A stretch of DNA of 7,401 nucleotides from Actinomycetales bacterium (GTDB taxonomy: Bacteria > Actinomycetota > Actinomycetes > S36-B12): the NCBI GenBank assembly GCA_017849335.1, contig JAFIHP010000206.1, positions 1-7,401 on the forward strand, read 5' to 3'. The position numbers and the translations under genes were made by a program. Positions 1 through 5,705 of this stretch are shown here, one piece after another; within the stretch, counting starts at the first letter, position 1; each line of letters opens with the position of its first letter. Below the pieces are notes generated by a model. It did no database searches. It was not told where the DNA came from and worked only from the letters and a program-made list of their open reading frames with translations.

Positions 1-758
1 GCCCGGCCGCGGGCGGCACCCGCACCTCCCGGACAGCCCGCTGGGCCGGCGGCCTCGTGGCCGCCAGCGTGGCGATCGTGGCGATCGGTGTCGCCGCCAC
101 CGTCCTGCGCAGCGGCGGCGGAACCGCGGTCGTGGCCGGCGAGGTGCCGACGTCCGCCGCCGTCGAGGTCGCCAAGGTCGCCCCGCCGACACCGTCCGCG
201 CTGGCGGCATCCGCGTTCGCCGCCGCCGAGGCTGCTCCGACCGCACCGAGCACGACCGCGGGAGCCGACCAGGCGGCTGACTCGACGTCGGCGGACTCGA
301 CTGCCGGAGGGGTCCAGCCCGCGGCACGCGTCGTGCTGGACTCGCAGACGGCGTACCAGCCCGCGACCTTGCGCACGCAGGTGAGCTCGATGGTGAAGGA
401 CGCCGGGTTCGCGACGCTGCGGGAGGCCATGACCAAGCAGCCCCCGACCTCCGCCATGCCGGTCGAGGGGGGATTCACCGGGTCCTGGCAGCGGCTGCGC
501 GACTGCGTGACGCGGCTGACGAGCTCGGACCAGAAGCAGGCGCTGGTGGTCGATCGGGGCACGTACTCCGGGGTGGACGCCGGGGTCGTGGTCGCCTCGG
601 CCGACGCCGAGGGCCAGGGGGCCTCGGCGAGCAGCCCTCCCCCCACGGCCGTGCTCGCGACCCCCGTCGGCACGTTCGACGTGTGGGTCGTCGACCCGGA
701 GTGCGAGCAGGTCGCCGCCACCCTCGACGACTTCGACCTGTACGCCTGGCAGCCCTAG
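1..758 (+). CDS. RsmA-like anti-sigma factor, C-terminal part (5' end outside window)
   Basis: The reading frame is open from the left edge (first full codon at 3) to a TAG at 756-758, so the GTG at 57 is only an internal codon inside the membrane helix. Visible parts: a hydrophobic segment from about nt 42 to 107 (begins WAGGLVAAS), a long Ala/Pro/Ser/Thr-rich linker (about nt 120-330), and a folded extracytoplasmic region with two cysteines, in LRDC (nt 504-506) and DPEC (nt 702-704). This architecture, the two cysteines and the position just before trxB-trxA-cwlM match Rv3912 (RsmA), the anti-SigM protein of M. tuberculosis. The expected cytoplasmic sigma-binding domain and the sigM gene would lie to the left and cannot be seen. 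The inferred role is to hold an ECF sigma factor at the membrane. The match rests on synteny and weak C-terminal similarity, so the assignment is probable rather than certain. Confidence 0.68.
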   Translation, partial: PAAGGTRTSRTARWAGGLVAASVAIVAIGVAATVLRSGGGTAVVAGEVPTSAAVEVAKVAPPTPSALAASAFAAAEAAPTAPSTTAGADQAADSTSADSTAGGVQPAARVVLDSQTAYQPATLRTQVSSMVKDAGFATLREAMTKQPPTSAMPVEGGFTGSWQRLRDCVTRLTSSDQKQALVVDRGTYSGVDAGVVVASADAEGQGASASSPPPTAVLATPVGTFDVWVVDPECEQVAATLDDFDLYAWQP

Positions 759-780
759 CGCCCGTCGACGCCGCCGGGCG
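759..780 (+). terminator. GC-rich inverted repeat after the anti-sigma gene
   Basis: A perfect 6-bp inverted repeat, CGCCCG (759-764) and CGGGCG (775-780), with a 10-nt loop starts directly after the TAG of the anti-sigma gene. There is no U tract. It could end or attenuate the upstream transcript just before the trxB promoter, but short GC palindromes are common at this base composition, so the call is weak. Confidence 0.25.
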
Positions 781-781
781 C

Positions 782-810
782 GGGAATGCCGACGCGCCTA
801 GGATCGTTTC
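782..810 (+). promoter_or_regulatory. SigR/SigH-type (thiol-stress) promoter of trxB
   Basis: GGGAAT lies at 782-787 and CGTT at 805-808. Measured as GGAAT (783-787), 18 nt, GTT (806-808), this equals the published Streptomyces SigR consensus GGAAT-N18-GTT, which is close to that of mycobacterial SigH. trxBA is a classic direct target of this regulon in Streptomyces, so motif, spacing and target gene agree. Transcription would start near 814-818, giving a leader of about 40 nt before the GTG at 857. A TAGGAT at 799-804 inside the spacer could act as a -10 for the housekeeping sigma factor, but no matching -35 is visible. Confidence 0.75.
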
Positions 811-816
811 GCTCCA

Positions 817-834
817 CGGCGTCCTCTGACGCCG
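817..834 (+). promoter_or_regulatory. Perfect hairpin in the trxB 5' leader
   Basis: CGGCGTC (817-823) and GACGCCG (828-834) form a perfect 7-bp stem closed by a CTCT tetraloop. It begins at or just after the predicted start of transcription and ends 10 nt before the ribosome binding site GAGAGG (845-850). A hairpin at the extreme 5' end could stabilise the mRNA. It does not cover the ribosome binding site. The function is inferred. Confidence 0.4.
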
Positions 835-856
835 CCCGAACGACGAGAGGTCATCC

Positions 857-1780
857 GTGAGCCCGCGCAGCGTCATCATCATCGGCTCCGGCCCGGCCGG
901 CTAGACCGCGGCGATCTACGCCGCCCGCGCCCAGCTGACCCCCCTGCTCTTCGAGGGCTCGGTCACGGCCGGCGGTGCGCTGATGAACACCACCGAGGTC
1001 GAGAACTTCCCCGGCTTCACCGACGGGATCATGGGCCCGGACCTCATGGAGCGCATGCGCGCGCAGGCCGTCCGCTTCGGCGCGGAGATCCTGACCGACG
1101 ACGTCACCAGCGTGGACCTGACCGGCGACATCAAGACCGTCATCGACGGCGAGGGCCGCACCCACCAGGCGCAGTCGGTGATCCTCGCGATGGGCTCGGC
1201 CTACCGGGAGCTCGGCCTGCCGAACGAGAAGCGACTGTCCGGCCATGGCGTGTCGTGGTGCGCCACCTGCGACGGGTTCTTCTTCCGCGACCAGGACATC
1301 GCCGTCATCGGCGGCGGCGACTCCGCCGTCGAGGAGGCCACGTTCCTGACCCGCTTCGCCCGTTCGGTCACCCTCGTGCACCGACGCGACTCGCTGCGCG
1401 CGAGCAAGATCATGGCCGACCGCGCCTACGCGGACCCCAAGCTCGACTTCGCGTGGAACAGCACGGTCGAGGACATCCTCGGCGACGCCAAGGTCACCGG
1501 ACTCGTGCTGAAGGACACGACCACCGGCGTCGCGCGTGAGCTGCCCGTCACCGGAATGTTCGTCGCCATCGGCCACGACCCCCGCTCCGAGCTCGTCCGC
1601 GGGCAGGTCGACCTCGACCCCGAGGGCTACGTCCTGGTCCAGGGCCGCTCCACCGCCACCAACCTGCCGGGGGTCTTCGCCTGCGGCGACCTCGTCGACC
1701 ACACCTACCGCCAGGCCATCACGGCCGCGGGCTCCGGCTGCGCCGCCGCCCTCGACGCCGAGCGCTACCTGGCGCACTAG
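857..1780 (+). pseudogene. trxB: Thioredoxin reductase, interrupted by in-frame TAG at codon 16
   Basis: NADPH- and FAD-dependent enzyme that reduces thioredoxin in the cytoplasm. Starting at GTG 857, with GAGAGG six nt upstream, the frame reads the N-terminal FAD motif GSGPAG and then meets TAG at 902-904, followed in frame by TAAIYAARA. Family members usually have Tyr here, so one base change (TAC to TAG) explains it. With the codon read through, the product is 307 aa, normal for bacterial TrxB. Everything else is intact: redox motif CATC (Cys135/Cys138), NADPH motif GGGDSA (152-157), HRRDSLRAS (from 175) and the C-terminal FAD motif ACGDLVD (from 275). The next Met, at 983 (residue 43), follows the dinucleotide-binding motif, so a product starting there should not bind FAD. 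TAG is a normal stop for several neighbouring genes, so the codon is not generally reassigned. A sequencing error, a recent nonsense mutation or local suppression are all possible. Confidence 0.85.
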
Positions 1781-1852
1781 TCACCGGCTAGCCTGGCGGC
1801 ACCGTGCCGGGCCGGTCGCCGACCGCAACCACTCGCCGAACCTGGAGGAATC
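1781..1852 (+). other. trxB-trxA spacer with two small hairpins
   Basis: This 72-nt spacer holds two adjacent short inverted repeats: GGCAC/GTGCC (1798-1808) and CGGTC/GACCG (1813-1825, 3-nt loop). The trxA ribosome binding site GGAGGA follows at 1844-1849. A TAGCCT at 1789-1794 resembles an actinobacterial -10 box but has no clear -35. The hairpins may tune the relative amounts of trxB and trxA mRNA, which is inferred. Confidence 0.3.
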
Positions 1853-2173
1853 ATGGGAGCAACCAAGCCCGTCACCGACGCCACCTTCGCCGCCGACGTG
1901 CTCGGCAGCGACAAGCCGGTCGTCGTCGACTTCTGGGCCGAGTGGTGCGGACCGTGCAAGATGGTGGCGCCGATCCTCGAGGAGATCGCCCGCGACAACG
2001 ACGGCATCGTGATCGCGAAGCTGAACGTCGACGAGAACCCGCAGACGGCGGCCTCGTACGGCATCACGTCGATCCCGACGCTCAACGTCTACTCCGGCGG
2101 CGAGATCGTGAAGACCATCATCGGCGCCAAGCCGAAGGCGGCTCTGCTCGCCGACCTCGCGCCGTACCTGTAG
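1853..2173 (+). CDS. trxA: Thioredoxin
   Basis: Small cytoplasmic dithiol protein that reduces disulfides in target proteins and is recycled by TrxB. The 106-aa product is of usual length and consists of one thioredoxin fold. The active site WCGPC occupies residues 31-35 (Cys32, Cys35), the buried Asp is Asp26, and the conserved cis-proline is Pro75 in SIPTL. The ATG at 1853 is chosen because GGAGGA (1844-1849) lies just upstream and the N terminus matches family length. It follows trxB by 72 nt and should be co-transcribed from the SigR-type promoter at 782-810. If trxB is truly broken, another reductase or the mycothiol system would have to keep this protein reduced. It is M. tuberculosis trxC by synteny. 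Confidence 0.97.
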   Translation: MGATKPVTDATFAADVLGSDKPVVVDFWAEWCGPCKMVAPILEEIARDNDGIVIAKLNVDENPQTAASYGITSIPTLNVYSGGEIVKTIIGAKPKAALLADLAPYL

Positions 2174-2184
2174 TCGTCCGTCCC

Positions 2185-3237
2185 GTGACCGGACTCAGGC
2201 TCGGCGACGAGGGCGCCGCCGTCGCCGAGGTCCGGTCCCGGCTCGTGCAGCTGGGCCTGCTCGACGACGCCATCGACACCGACCCGAGCGTGTTCGACGC
2301 CGACCTCGACCGGGCCGTCCGCGCGTTCCAGCAGGAACGCGGGATCACCGTCGACGGGATCGTCGGGCAGAGCACCTTCCGCCGGCTCGACGACGCGCGC
2401 TGGCAGCTCGGCGACCGCGTGCTGTCCTACGTCCCGGGCCACCTGGTGTCCGGTGACGACGTCGCCGAACTGCAACGCCGCCTGACGACGCTGGGCTTCG
2501 CCACCGGTCGCGTCGACGGGCTGTTCGGCGGCCAGACCGACACGGCGCTGCGCGAGTTCCAGAAGGGCGTGGGTGTCACGGCGGACGGCACCTGCGGCCC
2601 GGACACGTTCCGCGCCTTCGACCGGCTCGGCCGCGCGGTGTCCGGCGGCAACGCGACGTCGTTGCGCGAGCACCAGACGGTCTCCGAGCTGCAGACGGGT
2701 GTCGCGGACAAGGTCGTCGTCGTCGATCCCGGCCTCACGGTGTCACCGGAGATCAGCCATGCCGTGGCCGTGCGCCTGGAGGGACGGCTCGCCGCCCTCG
2801 GGACGCAGGTCGTGCTGACGCGCGGCGCTCGGGCCGACCGCGGGGACGACAGTGAGAATGCGTTGCTGGCCAACGACATCGGCGCGCACCTTGTCCTGTC
2901 CGTCACGGTCGACCGGGTGCACAGCCCGAACCCGAACGGCCTGGCCACGTTCTACTTCGGCGACCCGCGTGGCGGTACGCACTCCCCCAGCGGCCTCCTC
3001 CTGGCCGAGCGCGTCCACGAGGAGGTGCTCGGGCGCACGGACCTGCTGGACTGCCGCGTGCACCCGCGTACCTGGGACCTGCTGCGCATGACGCGCATGC
3101 CGGCCGTGCGAGTCGTGCTCGGCTACGCGTCCAACCCGGCCGACGCCAGCCGGCTGACCAGCACGGCGTTCCAGGACGCCGTCGCCGAGGCCCTGGCCGC
3201 GGCCGTGACCGGCTTCTGCCAGCCGCGCACCTCGTGA
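2185..3237 (+). CDS. cwlM: CwlM-type peptidoglycan-binding pseudo-amidase
   Basis: The 350-aa product has two PG_binding_1 domains (about residues 3-70 and 88-148) followed by an Amidase_3 (N-acetylmuramoyl-L-alanine amidase) fold (about 176-345). Three of the catalytic positions are replaced: the first zinc His of the usual DPGHGG motif is Leu184 (DPGLT), the His of the usual SIHAD motif is Thr241 (SVTVD), and the late catalytic Glu before GF is Val311 (AVRVVLGY). This agrees with mycobacterial CwlM, which is known as an activator of MurA rather than a hydrolase. No signal peptide is seen, consistent with a cytoplasmic protein. The GTG at 2185, 11 nt after the trxA stop, aligns with the family N terminus (TGLRLGDEG). 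It has no clear ribosome binding site, so translation is probably coupled to trxA. The frame is open further upstream, but that part overlaps trxA. The protein is shorter than M. tuberculosis CwlM (about 406 aa), mainly at the C terminus. Confidence 0.9.
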   Translation: MTGLRLGDEGAAVAEVRSRLVQLGLLDDAIDTDPSVFDADLDRAVRAFQQERGITVDGIVGQSTFRRLDDARWQLGDRVLSYVPGHLVSGDDVAELQRRLTTLGFATGRVDGLFGGQTDTALREFQKGVGVTADGTCGPDTFRAFDRLGRAVSGGNATSLREHQTVSELQTGVADKVVVVDPGLTVSPEISHAVAVRLEGRLAALGTQVVLTRGARADRGDDSENALLANDIGAHLVLSVTVDRVHSPNPNGLATFYFGDPRGGTHSPSGLLLAERVHEEVLGRTDLLDCRVHPRTWDLLRMTRMPAVRVVLGYASNPADASRLTSTAFQDAVAEALAAAVTGFCQPRTS

Positions 3238-3238
3238 G

Positions 3239-3334
3239 CTAGCCGGCTGCTCGTCGGGGCCACAGCGCGCGCACGACGAAGCCCGCCACCACGCCCAGGA
3301 GAACGAGCCCGAGCACCACTACCGTACGTCGCAT
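3239..3334 (-). CDS. 31-aa single-pass membrane peptide
   Basis: A short frame runs from ATG (3334-3332) to TAG (3241-3239) on the - strand. It has an excellent ribosome binding site, GGGAGG, six nt before the ATG. The peptide starts MRRT, continues with a hydrophobic helix at about residues 5-21 (VVVLGLVLLGVVAGFVV), and ends with a basic stretch carrying Arg22, Trp25 and Arg27-Arg28. It is therefore an obvious one-helix membrane peptide with basic residues on both sides. Its stop is one nt from the cwlM stop (convergent), which fits tight gene packing, and a TAGGGT (3364-3359) could be its -10 box. Third-position GC is somewhat lower than in the neighbours. I do not recognise the family and assign no function. 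It could be a chance frame, but ribosome binding site, topology and packing together argue that it is real. Confidence 0.6.
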   Translation of the reverse strand: MRRTVVVLGLVLLGVVAGFVVRALWPRRAAG

Positions 3335-3412
3335 CCGTCGCCTCCCGCCGTTGCCCGTACCCTAGGACGGCCGGCACGGCGCTGGCGAGACGACGAGAGC
3401 GAGGTGAGATGC
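3335..3412. promoter_or_regulatory. Divergent promoter region, membrane peptide / aminotransferase
   Basis: The 78 nt between the two divergent starts contain a CCTAGG palindrome at 3361-3366. On the + strand TACCCT (3358-3363) and on the - strand TAGGGT (3364-3359) both fit the actinobacterial -10 pattern TANNNT and overlap almost completely, so the two genes may share or compete for one site. No convincing -35 is seen for either. The aminotransferase ribosome binding site GAGGTGA (3401-3407) closes the region. Confidence 0.4.
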
Positions 3413-4720
3413 ATGAGCGACACGGTTCGTACCGGGTCACGACTCGATCCCTGGGTGGGTTCATACGCTAGTCGCGCCCATGCGATGCGCGCCTCGGAGA
3501 TCCGAGCTCTCTTCGCCGTCGCGTCCCGCCCCGAGGTCGTGTCGCTGGCCGGCGGGATGCCCTACGTGCAGGCGCTCCCGGTCGAGATGCTCACCGACAC
3601 CGTCGAGCGGCTGCTGCGCGAGCGCGGCCCGGTCGCCCTGCAGTACGGGTCGGGCCAGGGCGACGTCACCTTGCGTGAGCAGATCTTGGACGTGATCGGC
3701 GAGGTCGGGATCTCCGCCCACCCCGACGACATCGTCGTCACCACGGGTTCCCAGATGGCCCTCGACCTGGTCACCCGCGTCTTCTGCAACCCCGGCGACG
3801 TGGTGCTCGTGGAATCTCCGTCGTACGTCGGCGCGCTCGGCGTCTTCCGCGCGTACGAGTGCGATGTCGTCCACGTAGCCATGGACGACCAGGGACTGGA
3901 GCCGACGGCCCTCCGGGAGGCGATCGCGGCGGTCCGGGCGTCCGGGCGGTCGATCAAGCTGATCTACACGATCCCCAGCTTCCACAACCCCGCCGGCGTC
4001 ACCCAAGGCCCCGAGCGACGCCGGGAGATCCTCGCGATCGCACGCGAGGCCGGGATCGCGCTGCTCGAGGACGACCCGTACGGCCTGCTGGGCTTCGAGG
4101 GCGAGCCGCCGCGGGCGATCCGGGCGGACGACGCCGACGGCGTGATCTACCTCGGGTCCTTCTCCAAGACCATCGCGTCCGGCCTGCGGGTGGGCTGGGC
4201 GGTCGCTCCGCACGGCGTCCGGGACAAGCTCGTCCTCGCGGCGGAGGCGGCCGTCCTGTGCCCGTCCAACTACGCCCAGCTGACGGTCTCGGAGTACCTC
4301 GCCACCCAGCCGTGGCGCGAGCAGATCAAGTCCTTCCGTGAGGTCTACCGCGAGCGTCGCGACGCGATGCTCGACGCCCTCGACACCCTCATGCCCGCTG
4401 GCACGACCTGGACGGTCCCGGCCGGCGGGTTCTACAGCTGGCTGACGCTGCCCGAGGGCCTCGACGCCACCGCCATGGCACCGCGGGCGATCGCGAACCT
4501 CGTCGCGTACGTGCCCGGAACGGGCTTCTACGTCGACGGACAAGGCCGGCGCAACATGCGGCTGTCCTACTGCTACCCCGAGCCCGATCGGATCCGGGAG
4601 GGCGTCCGCCGCCTCGCCGGGGTCATCGAGTCCGAGATCGAGCTCGTCCACACGTTCGGCTCGGCCGGCCCGGCGTCGCCGCCGTCCGGAAGCGCCGTTC
4701 CCGCTCCCGATCTCGCCTAG
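3413..4720 (+). CDS. PLP-dependent aminotransferase, fold type I (2-aminoadipate/LysN-like)
   Basis: Cytoplasmic transaminase of the class I/II, LysN/MocR-like branch, moving an amino group between an amino acid and a 2-oxo acid through pyridoxal phosphate. The 435-aa product shows the family order: SLAGGMP near residue 45, YGSGQGD, TTGSQMALDLV, NPAG with Asn192 (cofactor O3'), DDPY (220-223, Asp to the pyridine nitrogen), SFSK with catalytic Lys252, and MRLSY with Arg383 for the substrate carboxylate. There is no GntR-type DNA-binding domain, so it is an enzyme rather than a MocR regulator. A Pro/Ser/Ala-rich tail of roughly 20 residues follows the fold. ATG 3413 is preferred to GTG 3404 because GAGGTGA at 3401-3407 is well placed for it. 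The stop is 7 nt before ddl, so the two should form an operon. The substrate is unknown; the Ddl neighbour hints at amino-acid supply for the wall, which is inference. Confidence 0.92.
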   Translation: MSDTVRTGSRLDPWVGSYASRAHAMRASEIRALFAVASRPEVVSLAGGMPYVQALPVEMLTDTVERLLRERGPVALQYGSGQGDVTLREQILDVIGEVGISAHPDDIVVTTGSQMALDLVTRVFCNPGDVVLVESPSYVGALGVFRAYECDVVHVAMDDQGLEPTALREAIAAVRASGRSIKLIYTIPSFHNPAGVTQGPERRREILAIAREAGIALLEDDPYGLLGFEGEPPRAIRADDADGVIYLGSFSKTIASGLRVGWAVAPHGVRDKLVLAAEAAVLCPSNYAQLTVSEYLATQPWREQIKSFREVYRERRDAMLDALDTLMPAGTTWTVPAGGFYSWLTLPEGLDATAMAPRAIANLVAYVPGTGFYVDGQGRRNMRLSYCYPEPDRIREGVRRLAGVIESEIELVHTFGSAGPASPPSGSAVPAPDLA

Positions 4721-4727
4721 GGGTTCG

Positions 4728-5675
4728 ATGCACGTCCTGGTCCTGGCCGGCGGGCTGTCCGCCGAGCGTGACGTGTCGCTGCGTTCTGGGCGACGCGTCG
4801 CCGAGGCGCTTCGAGGCTCCCGGCCAGGCTGGGAGGTCACCGAGCACGATGTCGACGGATCCTTGCTCGACCGGCTGCGCAACCACCGGCCGGACTGCAT
4901 CGTGCCGCTGCTGCACGGGGCCGCCGGCGAGGACGGTGCCCTGCGCGACGTGCTGGACGCGTTCGGCATCCCGTTCGTCGGATCGACCGCCGCGGCCAGC
5001 CGGCTGGCGTTCGACAAGCCGGTCTCGAAGGAGCTCGCGCGGACCGGCGGCATCCACACGCCGGACTCCGTCTCGATGCCTCAGTCGACGTTCCGGGAGC
5101 TCGGGGCCGGTGCGGTCCTCGCCGCCGTGGTCGGCAAGCTCGGGCTGCCGCTGGTGGTCAAACCCACCCGGGGCGGCTCGGCTCTCGGGGCCTCGATCGT
5201 CCGTACCGAAGCGGATCTGCCGGCGGCGATGGTCGGTGCGTTCGCCTACGGCGACGTCGTCATGCTCGAGCGGCTGGTCACTGGCACCGAGGTCTCCGTG
5301 TCGGTGTTCGAGGGCGACGGGGAGCTGCTCGCGTTGTCCGCGGTGGAGATCGTGCCCGAAGGCGAGCTCTACGACTACGCCGCCCGGTACACGGCGGGCA
5401 CCACGGAGTTCTTCTGCCCCGCGCGCCTCTCCGACGACGCGGCACTCGCGGCGCAGGCGACCGCCTTGAACATGCACGCGCTCCTGGGTCTGCGGGACTT
5501 GTCCCGGACCGACCTGATCGTCGACGCAGACGGGGTCGCGTGGTTCCTCGAGGTCAACGTCGCGCCCGGCATGACCGAGACATCCCTGTTCCCCCAGGCA
5601 CTTCTGGCCGCCGAGCTCTCGCCGGGAGAGATCGCCGCGGGCCTGGTCGAGGCCGCGATCGCCCGCGGGGCGTGA
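4728..5675 (+). CDS. ddl: D-alanine--D-alanine ligase (short form, ATP-grasp)
   Basis: ATP-grasp enzyme joining two D-alanines for the peptidoglycan stem peptide. The 315-aa product is close to E. coli DdlB (306 aa) and shorter than the roughly 360-aa main Ddl of many bacteria. Motifs in order: GGLSAERDVS (from 8), LLHGAAGEDG, GSTAAASRLAFDK, VKPTRGGSALG (Lys145, Ser151), YDYAARY (Arg220, Tyr221), LSRTDLIVD (Arg260, Asp262) and LEVNVAPGMT (Glu275 and Asn277, metal ligands). Tyr221 equals E. coli Tyr216, typical of D-Ala-D-Ala rather than D-lactate ligases. Small departures are Ala152 for the usual second Ser, Arg220 for the usual Lys of AKY, and NVA for the usual NT-. ATG 4728 follows AGGGG (4719-4723), which overlaps the aminotransferase stop. 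It may be a second copy beside a main ddl elsewhere, which cannot be seen here. Confidence 0.92.
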   Translation: MHVLVLAGGLSAERDVSLRSGRRVAEALRGSRPGWEVTEHDVDGSLLDRLRNHRPDCIVPLLHGAAGEDGALRDVLDAFGIPFVGSTAAASRLAFDKPVSKELARTGGIHTPDSVSMPQSTFRELGAGAVLAAVVGKLGLPLVVKPTRGGSALGASIVRTEADLPAAMVGAFAYGDVVMLERLVTGTEVSVSVFEGDGELLALSAVEIVPEGELYDYAARYTAGTTEFFCPARLSDDAALAAQATALNMHALLGLRDLSRTDLIVDADGVAWFLEVNVAPGMTETSLFPQALLAAELSPGEIAAGLVEAAIARGA

Positions 5676-5705
5676 GGATCAGGACGTCGTCAGCAGGCTG
5701 ACGAC
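5676..5705. terminator. Inverted repeat at the ddl/parB convergence
   Basis: The ddl stop (5673-5675) and the parB stop (5681-5679) are three nt apart. GTCGTCAGC (5686-5694) and GCTGACGAC (5697-5705) form a perfect 9-bp inverted repeat about AG, realistically an 8-bp stem with a CAGG loop. It lies 10 nt after the ddl stop and inside the last codons of parB. It could terminate transcription from both sides. There is no U tract, which is not unusual in actinobacteria. Confidence 0.5.

Noticed and set aside
902..904. TAG as a recoded sense codon (pyrrolysine or genome-wide reassignment)
   Set aside because: Several neighbouring genes end at TAG at their proper family ends, and pyrrolysine is not expected at this Tyr position or in this group.
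851..1777. Long antisense frame opposite trxB
   Set aside because: It is a mirror of the trxB codons, without recognisable domains or ribosome binding site. It would also span the trxB amber site without meaning.
983..1780. A shorter TrxB starting at ATG 983
   Set aside because: It would begin after the FAD-binding GxGxxG motif, has no good ribosome binding site, and in-frame homology clearly continues upstream to GTG 857.
1804..2184. An N-terminal extension of CwlM from GTG 1804
   Set aside because: It overlaps trxA entirely in another frame, has Arg-rich shadow composition, and CwlM homology begins at 2185.
3461..5059. Long antisense frame (over 500 codons) opposite the aminotransferase and ddl
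   Set aside because: Its composition (Arg, Gly, Asp, Val runs) is the usual mirror of GC-rich codons, and it lies opposite two clear genes.
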